A stretch of DNA of 64,000 bases, from contig DATFRP010000258.1 in the NCBI GenBank assembly GCA_035263125.1, positions 45,312 to 109,311 on the forward strand, written 5' to 3'. This DNA comes from Gp6-AA40 sp035263125 (GTDB lineage: Bacteria > Acidobacteriota > Vicinamibacteria > Vicinamibacterales > UBA2999). This document shows positions 36,826-45,163 of this stretch, piece after piece; position 1 is the first letter of the stretch, and each line of letters opens with the position of its first letter. Both the position numbers and the translations under genes were made by a program. A model generated the notes under the pieces. That model did no database searches. It saw only the letters and a program-made list of their open reading frames with translations, and was not told the origin of the DNA.

Positions 36826-38908
36826 CCGCGACCTGCGATCCGTCGGGCTGCTCTTCCGAGGCGGGGTCGGGGGCACACGGCAACACACAGCAGACGGTCG
36901 CTCCCCGATCGTCGTTGTTCCTCGCAGAGACCTCGCCATCGTGCGCCTGAAGGATCGCCTTACAGAGCGCGAGACCGAGTCCGAGACCGGTCGGCTTGGT
37001 CGAGACGAAGGGTTCGAAGAGCGACGTGAGACGCTCCGGAGGAAAGCCGGTCCCCACGTCCTCGATACTCAGCTCGATTCGCCCCTCCGCCAGGGCGGTC
37101 GTGATCGTGATCTGCCGCTCGCCTGGTTCGATCTCACTCATCGCTTCACAGGCATTGAGGATCAGGTTGAGCACGACCTGTTGCAGTTGCATGCGGTCGC
37201 CGCGAACGTCCGGAAGATCCGGCGCAAACCGGCTGACGACAGATACCCCGCGGCGGAGCAGGTCGCTCTGCAGCACCGTGACGACATCGGTGACGACGTC
37301 GTTGAGGCTCAATCGGTGTGCATCGAGTCGTCCGGTCTTGAACCAGCTGCGAAGATGGCTCAGGATGCTCGACGCGCGGTGGCTGGCCGACACCACATCG
37401 GTGAGAATCGCGTCGAGCTCGCGGTGGCCCTTGAGCTCGCGGGCCACGAGTCGTCTGGCGGCCTGCGCATTGCCGAGGACGGCCGTGAGCGGCTGACTGA
37501 GCTCGTGGGTGAGCGATGCCGACAGCATGGCCATGGTCATCATGCGACCGGCGACCGCAATCTCGTTGCGCAGGTGAACGGTTTCGGCCTCGGTGCGTTT
37601 GCGCGTGGTGATCTCGCTGTGCGTGATGACGGCACCGCGACGATCGCCGGTGAGTGGGACCGCGGCGACCGAGAACCAGAGCGACTGCTCCTCCGTTCGC
37701 CACTCGTATTCCACGTCGAAATAGGTGCGCGCGCCTGACAGGATCTCCTCGAGACCCGCGACGATCGTCGCCCCGTCGCGCCAGTTCTCGATGTCGCCGC
37801 GAAGACGATCGAGGTAGTTCGCGTGGCGCTTGACGCCCACAAACGGCGGCCGCATCTTGTGATCGCCGGCATCGGTCCATGCCTCGTTCGTTTCGATGAC
37901 CACGCCGGCGGGATCGAGGATCGCCAGTGCATCTGGAATCGAACGAAGGACCGCACTGTGGAGGGACTGGAGACGACTGCGTTCGCGCACGACCACCGCG
38001 AGCGAGAGCGACAGCACGCTCAACATCGCCAGGAGCATCTGGAGCGACCACACATCGTGGAGCGAGAAGGACACGCGATCCGGCACGGCCCTCAGCAGCG
38101 CCGCCACGACGACCAGTTGCAGAAGACCGACGGCGGTCGGGCCGAATCGAATGGCAGCCCAGAACAGGAGCGGCAGCACGCTGTACATCAGCGCCGGAAT
38201 CATGACCTGCGTCTCGAGCTGGATCTCCAGCAGCAGATCGACGATGACCATCGTCAGGATCACGAGGAGCGCCGCTTCGGCGAACCATCGGCGGTTCCGC
38301 TCGAGCAGTCGCGCGAGGTTCGACGAACCGACCATCACGATCGGCGGAACGAGCGTCAGCGTGGCCAGGGCATTCGAGACGAACCGTTGCTCCCAGACGT
38401 CCCAGTAGCGTTGACCCGGTTCGGTCGCGATCACGACGGCGGCATCGAAAAACGAGGTGAGCCCTGTGGCGCCGACGACGCTGATGAGCAGAAAGAGGGC
38501 AAGCCCGGCGAGGTCCTGGAAGAAATCACGCGGCGGCCTCGCACGCGTCAGCCAGAAGGCGCCCAGCAGCGACTCCCCCACGTTGGTGAAATACCAGCCC
38601 ACGCTGGTCGACAGCGAGATGCCATGCAGGAGTTGCGTCGTCAGGTGCACCGGAAGCACGGCCAGGACGCACCAGGCCCAGTCGGTTCGAGGCATGAGCA
38701 GCAGCGCTGCAAGCAGCAGTGCGTTCGGCGGCCACAGAAGAGAGACCGGTTGGTTGTGCGGTGTGAGCAGCAGGCCGATCTGCGTGCCCCAAAGGTAGAG
38801 CACCGCCACCGCGACCGCTGTGACCACCGTACTCGATGAGACTCGCCCCCCGCGGTAGTGCATCGCGTCAATCATCGGCACCACTCGAAGACGTAACCAG
38901 CTGGTCAT
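36812..38908 (-). CDS. MASE1-domain sensor histidine kinase
   Basis: 698 residues. The N-terminal half is a MASE1 membrane sensor of about eight helices with the motif GLLLTPHNQPVSLLWPPNAL. A PAS domain (about 330-430) with a SVAAVPLTGDRRGAVI segment follows. The HisKA box is THELSQPLTAVLGNAQAARR (about 485) and the HATPase domain has IEDVGTGFPPERL, FEPFVSTKPTGLGLGLAL. The start ATG is uncertain: 38908, 38875 or 38866 are all in frame and none has a clear ribosome site. It is convergent with, and overlaps by 14 bases, the FixJ-type regulator gene at 36175. Confidence 0.88.
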   Translation of the reverse strand: MTSWLRLRVVPMIDAMHYRGGRVSSSTVVTAVAVAVLYLWGTQIGLLLTPHNQPVSLLWPPNALLLAALLLMPRTDWAWCVLAVLPVHLTTQLLHGISLSTSVGWYFTNVGESLLGAFWLTRARPPRDFFQDLAGLALFLLISVVGATGLTSFFDAAVVIATEPGQRYWDVWEQRFVSNALATLTLVPPIVMVGSSNLARLLERNRRWFAEAALLVILTMVIVDLLLEIQLETQVMIPALMYSVLPLLFWAAIRFGPTAVGLLQLVVVAALLRAVPDRVSFSLHDVWSLQMLLAMLSVLSLSLAVVVRERSRLQSLHSAVLRSIPDALAILDPAGVVIETNEAWTDAGDHKMRPPFVGVKRHANYLDRLRGDIENWRDGATIVAGLEEILSGARTYFDVEYEWRTEEQSLWFSVAAVPLTGDRRGAVITHSEITTRKRTEAETVHLRNEIAVAGRMMTMAMLSASLTHELSQPLTAVLGNAQAARRLVARELKGHRELDAILTDVVSASHRASSILSHLRSWFKTGRLDAHRLSLNDVVTDVVTVLQSDLLRRGVSVVSRFAPDLPDVRGDRMQLQQVVLNLILNACEAMSEIEPGERQITITTALAEGRIELSIEDVGTGFPPERLTSLFEPFVSTKPTGLGLGLALCKAILQAHDGEVSARNNDDRGATVCCVLPCAPDPASEEQPDGSQVAVIPR

Positions 38909-39359
38909 AGGGGGAGCGCTGCAAGCGGAACAGCGAAACCAGAGGGAAGACCTCGATAGTAATGCTCGCGGCGCGACTCGAGTCAAGAAAACCCTGCGAT
39001 CAAAGTGAACCGACTCAAGCTCAGCTGCTCGCACATCCGCGGGATGTCGCGGTCCTTGGCTCGATCCGGCGGGACGTCCTACGCGTGCCGGATGATTTTC
39101 CAGGCTCTTGCCCTTTGTCGATGTCTGGCCCGCGACTTGAATTTCAATGCGCGTCGCGAACGCGTCTTTCGCGCGCACCGGAAGGCGCGTCTCAGTCGAC
39201 GATCGGGCCGGAGCGCTCTGATCAGCCGCTCTTGGGGGGACAGCCGGCGCTGCAACAGTGGCCGGTACGCGGGTCTTGGTCGGTAGCATCCGGTCCGGTC
39301 TCTTTTCAACACACAGTTCATGGCAAGCAACGTCTGGTGCGCCGTGCACGGAGGCATGA
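38909..39359. other. 451-base divergent spacer, no gene seen
   Basis: This gap separates the leftward MASE1 kinase and the rightward DUF2092 gene. Open frames run through it on both strands, but none has a ribosome site, a recognisable domain or a signal peptide. No hairpin comparable to those elsewhere was found. It must hold both promoters. Confidence 0.55.
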
Positions 39360-40163
39360 GTGTCCACACATCACGCGAGCGGGTTCGCGATGATGCTCGC
39401 GGTCGCGATGATGGTGACGGGGGCCTGCGGCACGCGTGACAAGCGGGCGCGCGGCGAGGACCTGCTCAAGCAGACGTCATTCAGGATCGCTTCCGCCCAG
39501 GCACTCAGCGTCGCAACAGACGAGACCAGCGATCGCCTCGCACGCGACGGGAAGACGCGGCAGGTGCATGTGCAGCGTCTCGTGACCGTGCGCCGGCCGG
39601 ATCGCTTGTGGTTCAAGACATCCGGCGACCGCAATACCGAAGGGTTCTACGACGGCGCTCAGCTGACCCTGCTGTTTCATGGCGAGAAGGTGTTCGGCGT
39701 CATTCCCACGCCGGCGACACTGGACGAAACGATCCAGACGGTCTCTGAGCGGTACGACATTCCGCTGCCGATCGGCGATCTGCTGACGAGCGATCCGCAG
39801 AAGTCCTACCTCAGCTCGCAGACGACCGGCGGCTGGGAAGGCGAAGACACCATCGACGGCAAGAGAAGCGCACGGCTCGAGTGGCGTCATCCCAACGTCG
39901 ACTGGACGATCTGGATTCCAGATTCAGGCGAACCGCTCCCCACCAAGCTGTGGGTGAACTACAAGAGTCGCAACCGCAAGACGACCGTGCTCTTCAAGGA
40001 CTGGAACCTCATGCCCCGAGTGAGCGACGCGATGTTCCAGGCTCGCATTCCGGATGACTACGAAGGCGTTGCCGTGATCCAGCGAGCATCGGCCGTGCTG
40101 CCACCAGACGCGAAGCCCGATGCCACACCAGCGTCCGACGTCACACCGGGATCGCCGAAGTAG
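39360..40163 (+). CDS. DUF2092 exported (lipo)protein
   Basis: 267 residues. An N-terminal hydrophobic stretch ends in VTGAC, a likely lipobox. The mature part carries DUF2092 features: RRPDRLWFKTSGD, FYDGAQLTLLFHGEKVFGVI, PATLDETIQTVSERYDIPLP and GDLLTSDP. The fold resembles lipoprotein-carrier-like domains. A GTG start at 39360 is used; an ATG at 39390 would also keep the signal sequence. The next gene follows after 16 bases, and DUF2092 genes are often found with such repeat proteins, so they are probably cotranscribed. Function unknown. Confidence 0.82.
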   Translation: MSTHHASGFAMMLAVAMMVTGACGTRDKRARGEDLLKQTSFRIASAQALSVATDETSDRLARDGKTRQVHVQRLVTVRRPDRLWFKTSGDRNTEGFYDGAQLTLLFHGEKVFGVIPTPATLDETIQTVSERYDIPLPIGDLLTSDPQKSYLSSQTTGGWEGEDTIDGKRSARLEWRHPNVDWTIWIPDSGEPLPTKLWVNYKSRNRKTTVLFKDWNLMPRVSDAMFQARIPDDYEGVAVIQRASAVLPPDAKPDATPASDVTPGSPK

Positions 40164-40179
40164 CGATGGAGATGGAACC

Positions 40180-40854
40180 ATGCGCGGCATCCACGTGAGA
40201 CCACAAACGCTGACGCGCGTCGGGTTATTGCTCGTGATCGCCGTCGCGAGTGTCTCAACAGTCGTTCAAGTCACGGGCCAGACCGTCCGAGGTGCGCGTG
40301 CTCGTGGAACCGTGGTGCAGGGTGAACACGGGACCGCTGCCGTGGGACCGCATGGCGCCGCCGTCAAGGGTGATGAAGGGTACGCCGCAGTCGGTCGTCG
40401 TGGCGCTGTGGTGCATGGCGACGATGGCACCGCGGCCGTCGGACGACGAGGCGCCGTGGTCGTCGGTGAAGAAGGTCACGGAGCGGCAGTCGGCCGATAC
40501 GGTGGCGTCGTCGTCGGGAACCACTACGAAGATTACGAAGGATGGCGAGTGGCCGCGGGTGTTGCTGCCGGCACCGCGATCGCCGTCGGCACGATGCTCT
40601 CGCGGCCGCCGGCCGGCGCGGCCACGGTCGTCGTAGGGCCGACGTCGTACTTGTACTCGGGCGGAAGCTACTACACCCGTGTCGTGACCGGGGGCGCCGT
40701 CGCCTATCAGGTCGTCGCACCACCAGCGGGGGCGATCATCGCCACACTGCCGGGGGGCTGCGGCGCCGCGCGCGTCGGCGCAGTCACTTATCAGCGGTGC
40801 GGCAATACCTATTACGAGCGTGTGGCGACGGGCTATCGCGTCGTGGTGTTCTGA
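40180..40854 (+). CDS. exported glycine-rich repeat protein with Tyr/Cys C-terminal domain
   Basis: 224 residues with a signal peptide (hydrophobic 13-30). Residues about 37-115 are tandem units of 18-20 residues built on G-x-AAVG-x-(H/R)-GA-V-x-G-(D/E)-(D/E)-G, which predicts a regular beta structure. A hydrophobic segment follows, and the C-terminus has GGSYYTRV and, later, TYQRCGNTYYERVATGYRVV, like proteins of the DUF6515 group. It is probably a cell-envelope protein. The ATG at 40180 is preceded by a purine-rich GATGGAG site. It overlaps the following frame by 35 bases only if that gene starts at its earliest GTG. Confidence 0.72.
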   Translation: MRGIHVRPQTLTRVGLLLVIAVASVSTVVQVTGQTVRGARARGTVVQGEHGTAAVGPHGAAVKGDEGYAAVGRRGAVVHGDDGTAAVGRRGAVVVGEEGHGAAVGRYGGVVVGNHYEDYEGWRVAAGVAAGTAIAVGTMLSRPPAGAATVVVGPTSYLYSGGSYYTRVVTGGAVAYQVVAPPAGAIIATLPGGCGAARVGAVTYQRCGNTYYERVATGYRVVVF

Positions 40855-41308
40855 GCGCAGACGTGCCGCGACGGTCGCTGCCTATCGCGTGTGGCTGCCG
40901 ACAGCGCTGTTGTTCGCGGTCGCGGTCTCGCAGATCGTTCTTGCGATGTTCGCGAATCTGAGTCCATGGAAGGGCGGTGGCTTCGGCATGTTCGCCACCA
41001 CTGACGGGACAGCGTATCGCTTCATCCGGCTGATCGTCGATGCGCCCGGACGATCGGAGGAGCTCAGCGTGCCCGCCGCGCTCGACGAAGCCGCGCTGCG
41101 CGCGCAACTCTTTCCCGCCGACTACTTCCTCAGGCAGCTTGCCCGGGCGGTCGCGGATCGCGAACAACGGCAGGGACGGCCGGTGTCGAGTGTCCGCGTC
41201 GAAGCGTGGAGGATCGTATACGACGGAGTGCCGTTGCGGGGCACGGAACAGCGCCTGCGCACCTTCACGCTGCATCTCTCGCCGCCGCTCGAGCCGCCGC
41301 ACGAGTGA
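40820..41308 (+). CDS. small membrane-anchored protein, family not recognised
   Basis: 162 residues from the earliest GTG; a GTG at 40889 would remove the overlap with the preceding gene and may be the true start. One N-terminal helix (VWLPTALLFAVAVSQIVLAMF) is followed by a soluble region with SPWKGGGFGMFATTDG and RVEAWRIVYDG. The stop is directly followed by the GTG of the next gene with no gap, so it is coupled to the membrane protein at 41309. The pair resembles the small-partner/HTTM-like arrangement of several Acidobacteria. I assign no function. Confidence 0.65.
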   Translation: MWRRAIASWCSERRRAATVAAYRVWLPTALLFAVAVSQIVLAMFANLSPWKGGGFGMFATTDGTAYRFIRLIVDAPGRSEELSVPAALDEAALRAQLFPADYFLRQLARAVADREQRQGRPVSSVRVEAWRIVYDGVPLRGTEQRLRTFTLHLSPPLEPPHE

Positions 41309-42208
41309 GTGGTGCACGTGCCGCTCGCGCTCCGGTTGACTGCGCTCACATTGCTGCTTCGTCCGATGGGGCCATGGACAGTACGGCCTCTGATTCTGTT
41401 GTGTGCCGGCGTCGCGCTGCTGTCGCCGCGCGCGCTGCTCCGCCCGTTGACGTGGTACACGCTCGCCGCGCTCATCGCGCTGCGCATCGCCGCGGACTGG
41501 CCGGTCCCCGACAACCACATCTACCTCCTCGCGTACTGGTGTCTGGCCGCGGCGCTTGCGCTGGGCGCCGGAAATGGGGTCGGGAGTCATGACGGGGAAC
41601 GTCATGACTCCCGACCCCATTACGAACGCGTGATCGCCACGAGCGGACGACTGCTGATCGGCAGCGCGTTTCTCCTCGCGGTTCTCTGGAAGGCTGCGCT
41701 CTCGACCGACTATCTGGACGGCCGGTTCTTTCGCGTGACGTGGCTGACCGACGATCGGTTCTCGGATACGGTGCAGTTGCTGGGCGGGCTGAGTCAACCG
41801 CAACTCGATCACAACCGCGATGTCCTCAAGGCGCTGCCGGAGGGCGCCGAACTGCTGCATCCACCGGCGCTCGAGGAACCGCGCGCCTTCCTGCGACTCG
41901 TGCTCGTCTCCACTTGGGGGATGCTCGTGGTCGAAAGCCTGATCGCGGCGACGTTTCTTCTGCCACTCGGTCCGCGCCTTTCCGTCGTCCGACATCCGCT
42001 GCTGCTGGCGTTCTGCGTGGTGACCTATGCGATCGCGCCGGTCGCAGGATTCGGATGGCTGCTGCTGACGATGGGGGTCGCCTTGTGTCGACGGGAGCAG
42101 CGGGCGCTGCGCGCTACGTACGTCGCGACGTGGTTCCTCGTGCTGCTCTACTCCGAAGTGCCATGGGCCAGCCTGGCGATCGGCTGGCTCGGTGGCAGCT
42201 CCGGCTGA
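41309..42208 (+). CDS. multi-pass membrane protein, function unknown, carrying an internal palindrome
   Basis: 299 residues with seven or eight predicted helices. Between the helix ending ALGAG (about 88) and the next starting near residue 112 lies a hydrophilic insert of about 16 residues (NGVGSHDGERHDSRPH). It is encoded by the perfect palindrome at 41573-41621. The reading frame stays open across it. The start is a GTG immediately after the previous stop. The last 61 bases overlap the convergent DUF1622 gene. I recognise no catalytic motif. It may be an HTTM-like transporter or vitamin-K-pathway relative, but this is not supported strongly. Confidence 0.7.
   Translation: MVHVPLALRLTALTLLLRPMGPWTVRPLILLCAGVALLSPRALLRPLTWYTLAALIALRIAADWPVPDNHIYLLAYWCLAAALALGAGNGVGSHDGERHDSRPHYERVIATSGRLLIGSAFLLAVLWKAALSTDYLDGRFFRVTWLTDDRFSDTVQLLGGLSQPQLDHNRDVLKALPEGAELLHPPALEEPRAFLRLVLVSTWGMLVVESLIAATFLLPLGPRLSVVRHPLLLAFCVVTYAIAPVAGFGWLLLTMGVALCRREQRALRATYVATWFLVLLYSEVPWASLAIGWLGGSSG
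41573..41621. repeat. 21-bp perfect inverted repeat with 7-base loop inside a gene
   Basis: The arms 41573-41593 and 41601-41621 are exact reverse complements around the loop GGGGAAC. The outer part of each arm contains GGGGTCGGGAGTCAT, identical to the arm core of the element at 58914-58966, so the two are members of one dispersed family. This copy lies at codons 89-105 of the membrane-protein gene. Confidence 0.9.
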
Positions 42209-42561
42209 AGCGACGTCCCGGACGCCTCGGATTCACGAGCCTCGCGCAGATCTTTTTCGAGGAAGTAGTTGAGGAACGTACGGATGACGGCGATCGCCCC
42301 GAGCTGACCGATGTCCGCCCATTCCGGCGAGATGACGGTTCGCACGATGTCGGCGGCCAGCTCGAACTCGAGGCCGAGGAGAAGCCACATGCCAAGCCGG
42401 CGCCATGCCATCTTGCGGGCGCCATGCGTCGCCCGCCCGCTGGCCCCGATCTTGGTGATCGCGAACGCCGCTTCGATCGATCCCCAGGCGACGATCACGA
42501 CAGCGACCGTCTCGATCGCGAGCGCAACGCCCTCCGACATCTGACGAAGGAGCTCTTCCAC
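42148..42561 (-). CDS. DUF1622 membrane protein
   Basis: 137 residues with three predicted helices. The segment LLLGLEFELAADIVRTV followed by AIAVIRTFLNYFLEKDL is the DUF1622 signature. Function is not known. Its start ATG at 42561 is only two bases beyond the stop of the formylglycine-generating-enzyme gene, so it is cotranscribed with that gene. Its 3' end overlaps the convergent membrane-protein gene by 61 bases. Confidence 0.85.
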   Translation of the reverse strand: MEELLRQMSEGVALAIETVAVVIVAWGSIEAAFAITKIGASGRATHGARKMAWRRLGMWLLLGLEFELAADIVRTVISPEWADIGQLGAIAVIRTFLNYFLEKDLREARESEASGTSLQPELPPSQPIARLAHGTSE

Positions 42562-42563
42562 GA

Positions 42564-43580
42564 TCAGCGATCGCTTCCGGGCTGCACCCGTACGATGCAG
42601 CGGAACCCGACGTGGCAGGTCGACGTGTCGACCGGTTCAGGGAATCGCGCAGCGGGCCGATAGCGTCGACAGTAGTTCGGTGCGCACAGATGCGAGCCAC
42701 CCTTCAGCACCTTGCGTGGGATCTTGATCTCGGGCTGACGCGGATCGTAGCTCGCGTCCTCGCGTCCTCCACGAGGGTTGTGCGGTGTGCAACACGCTTT
42801 GAGCGCGTCGGGAGCGTGCTGGGGCGCGTACCAATCGGTCGTCCACTCCCAGACGTTGCCGATCATGTCGTACAGGCCATACCCGTTCGGCGGAAACGCG
42901 CCGACCGGCGACGTCCCTTCATATCCGTCGGCCACCGTATTCGACCAGGGGAACTCGCCTTGCCAGGTGTTGGCCATGTGCCGATCGCCGGGCAGGAATT
43001 CATCGCCCCACGCGTAGGGCGCGCCATCGAGACCACCGCGTGCGGCGCACTCCCATTCGGCTTCAGTGGGGAGCGACTTGCCTTCCCACTTCGCGAACGC
43101 CTCCGCATCGGCGAATGCCACGTGCACGACCGGATGGTCGCGCAGCTGCTCAATCGTACTTGCCGGGCCTTGCGGATGGCGCCAATCGGCGCCCTTCATG
43201 AACTGCCACCAGTTTCCGATGTTGCGCCGGTCGACAGGTCCTGTCGGTTTCACGAACACGAGCGAGCCGGCATAGAGCATCTCCGGCAGCGCGCCCGGGT
43301 AGTCGGCGGCATTCGGCACCAGCTCGGCAAACGTCAGGTGCCCCGTCGTCTCGACGAAGCGCGAAAAGCGGGCGTTGGTCACCGGATGACGATCGATCCA
43401 GAACCCGTCGACCGCCACGCGATGGACCGGGCGCTCCTCCGGATAGTGCTTGTCCGATCCCAGTCGAAACGTACCGCCCGGCACCCACACCATGTCGGGG
43501 AATGGTGGCGTCGCCGGTTGAGGCTCGGCCGAGGCCACGTCGGCATCGCCGCAGACGGTCGCATCACTGTTCGAAGTCAT
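42564..43580 (-). CDS. formylglycine-generating enzyme (sulfatase-modifying factor)
   Basis: 338 residues covering the complete FGE-sulfatase domain. Visible motifs are MVWVPGGTFRLGSD (about 30), WQFMKGADWRHPQGP, LPTEAEWECAARGG, GNVWEWTTDWY and GGSHLCAPNYCRRYRPAAR. The two cysteines (about 299 and 304) match the copper-binding catalytic pair of aerobic FGE, so this copy should be active rather than one of the many degenerate family members. It oxidises the cysteine of a CxPxR-type motif in type I sulfatases to formylglycine. Candidate clients are encoded at 47502-49049 and 63424-64000. Confidence 0.93.
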   Translation of the reverse strand: MTSNSDATVCGDADVASAEPQPATPPFPDMVWVPGGTFRLGSDKHYPEERPVHRVAVDGFWIDRHPVTNARFSRFVETTGHLTFAELVPNAADYPGALPEMLYAGSLVFVKPTGPVDRRNIGNWWQFMKGADWRHPQGPASTIEQLRDHPVVHVAFADAEAFAKWEGKSLPTEAEWECAARGGLDGAPYAWGDEFLPGDRHMANTWQGEFPWSNTVADGYEGTSPVGAFPPNGYGLYDMIGNVWEWTTDWYAPQHAPDALKACCTPHNPRGGREDASYDPRQPEIKIPRKVLKGGSHLCAPNYCRRYRPAARFPEPVDTSTCHVGFRCIVRVQPGSDR

Positions 43581-43742
43581 ATCGTGCTAACGCCGCACGC
43601 AAGACATGCGCCGAAATCCAGCAGAGTTTCACGACGGGCCGTGAGCACACCTCACGCGCCGGCTCCGCGAGGCATCGCGGAATCGCCACGCATCAGCGCG
43701 GCCGTCGTTCAGATTCGACGCGCGAGCGTCTGCGCGAGTGAC

Positions 43743-43757
43743 TGGCACTCCGCTTGC
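43743..43757 (+). promoter_or_regulatory. sigma-54 (RpoN) -24/-12 promoter
   Basis: TGGCAC-N5-TTGC (43743-43748 and 43754-43757) matches the sigma-54 consensus TGGCAC-N5-TTGCW at all ten fixed positions with correct spacing. It lies about 55 bases before the ATG of the DUF1254 gene at 43814. A sigma-54 activator with an intact GAFTGA loop is encoded at 52414-53988. Transcription is predicted to start near 43769. Both the promoter and its link to that regulator are inferred from sequence. Confidence 0.72.
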
Positions 43758-43813
43758 GACGGTCTTCACCGCAGCAGTCGGGAGAAGTGCGTCGCTTCGC
43801 TTGAATCATCGTC

Positions 43814-45163
43814 ATGGTTGTGCACGCCCACGAGATGCGAACCCTCCTCGCGATGCTCGAGACGGAGGAGGCACATGAGCTCATTTGTGAGGCGTACGCC
43901 TTTGGATTCCCGCTGGTTTTGATGGACGCCTCTCGACAAGTGATGACCGATGTCAGCGCACCTGATCACGAGCGAGCCCCGGTGAATCAGTTCGCGCATG
44001 GCACACGGGCGGTCCGATCATCACACGTCCGGTTTCCCAATACGGACGTGTTCCCGTCAGTGGCGTGGCTCAACCTCGCGAGAGAGCCTGTCGTGCTGAG
44101 CGTGCCCGATATACACGACCGGTACTACTCCATGCATCTGAGCGATGCATGGGCCACGGTGTTTGCGTCGATCGGCTCGCGCACCTCAGGCGATTCCACC
44201 GGCGACATCGCCATCGTCGGTCCCGGATGGCCCGGATCGATCAAGCGCGGTCTGAAGACGATCGAATCGCCAACCAATGTGGCCCGGCTGATCGCTCGCA
44301 TTGAAAGCACGACTGCAAAGGATGACGCGGTGGTCCACGAACTGCAGCGTCGCATCGGGTTGATGCCTCTGGGCCTCTGGGGTCGCGACTATCAGCCGTT
44401 ACGACATGCACCGATGCCGCGGGGTCTGGACGTGTCGCTGAGCCCGGCTGAACGCATCGCCGCCATGCCCGGCAGTGAGTTCTTCCAGCATCTGAATATG
44501 CTCATGATCGAGAACCCGCCGGCTCCCCGGGACGGGCCGGCCTTGAATCGCTTCTCCTTGATCGGGATCGGTCCAGGACTTCCGTTCCACGTCAAAGATG
44601 ACGTCGCCCTGTCGAGGAGCATCGATACCAGCGCGCACACTGCATTGGCCCGAATCGTCGTCGACGCGAAGAAGCCGTCGGGACGTTCGGTGAACGGGTG
44701 GTGGATGCCCGACTGCGCGAATCGTGATGGCGACTACGTGCGCCGCGCGGCGAACGCCCTCCGCGATTTGGGCGCGGCCCCGCCCGAGGACGGCATCACC
44801 CTCCGCGCCGATGCCGACACACACGGGCGGCCGCTCTCGGGCATCGATCGCTATCTACTCCGCTTCCTGGATGGACAACTCCCGCCCGTTCATGGGTTGT
44901 GGTCGCTCGCGATGTACAACACGCGAGACGGGCTCGTCCAGAATCGCCTCGGCCGCCACGCGATCACCAGCCGTCAACGTCTGACGTTCGGACGCGACGG
45001 CACGCTGACGATCTACATCCAACACGAGTCACCGGGACGGGCGCGCGAATCGAACTGGCTTCCCGCCCCACGCGATCACTTCATCCTGAGCATGCGGCTC
45101 TACTGGCCCGGCCCCGAGTTCCTCGAGGACGCATGGACGCCGCCTGCGATCGAGCGCATATGA
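43814..45163 (+). CDS. DUF1254/DUF1214 domain protein
   Basis: 449 residues. The N-terminal DUF1254 part (about 20-150) has EAYAFGFPLVLMDASRQ, NQFAHGTRAVRSSH and SVPDIHDRYYSMHLSDAWA. A C-terminal DUF1214 part (about 320-430) ends with SNWLPAPRDHFILSMRLYWP. Many relatives carry a signal peptide; none is visible here, so this copy may be cytoplasmic. Its role is unknown. It is preceded by a sigma-54 promoter, and its stop overlaps the start of the NlpE-like gene (ATGA), so the two are translationally coupled. Confidence 0.87.
   Translation: MVVHAHEMRTLLAMLETEEAHELICEAYAFGFPLVLMDASRQVMTDVSAPDHERAPVNQFAHGTRAVRSSHVRFPNTDVFPSVAWLNLAREPVVLSVPDIHDRYYSMHLSDAWATVFASIGSRTSGDSTGDIAIVGPGWPGSIKRGLKTIESPTNVARLIARIESTTAKDDAVVHELQRRIGLMPLGLWGRDYQPLRHAPMPRGLDVSLSPAERIAAMPGSEFFQHLNMLMIENPPAPRDGPALNRFSLIGIGPGLPFHVKDDVALSRSIDTSAHTALARIVVDAKKPSGRSVNGWWMPDCANRDGDYVRRAANALRDLGAAPPEDGITLRADADTHGRPLSGIDRYLLRFLDGQLPPVHGLWSLAMYNTRDGLVQNRLGRHAITSRQRLTFGRDGTLTIYIQHESPGRARESNWLPAPRDHFILSMRLYWPGPEFLEDAWTPPAIERI

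Noticed and set aside
38909..39359. An extended start for the MASE1 kinase at 39367
   Set aside because: The added 153 residues are compositionally unlike the kinase and have no domain. The first helix of the MASE1 domain begins near 38870.
42148..42208. The 61-base overlap of two convergent genes as an error in one of them
   Set aside because: Both reading frames show family-consistent ends (a final helix in one, a variable tail in the other), so a genuine overlap is more likely.
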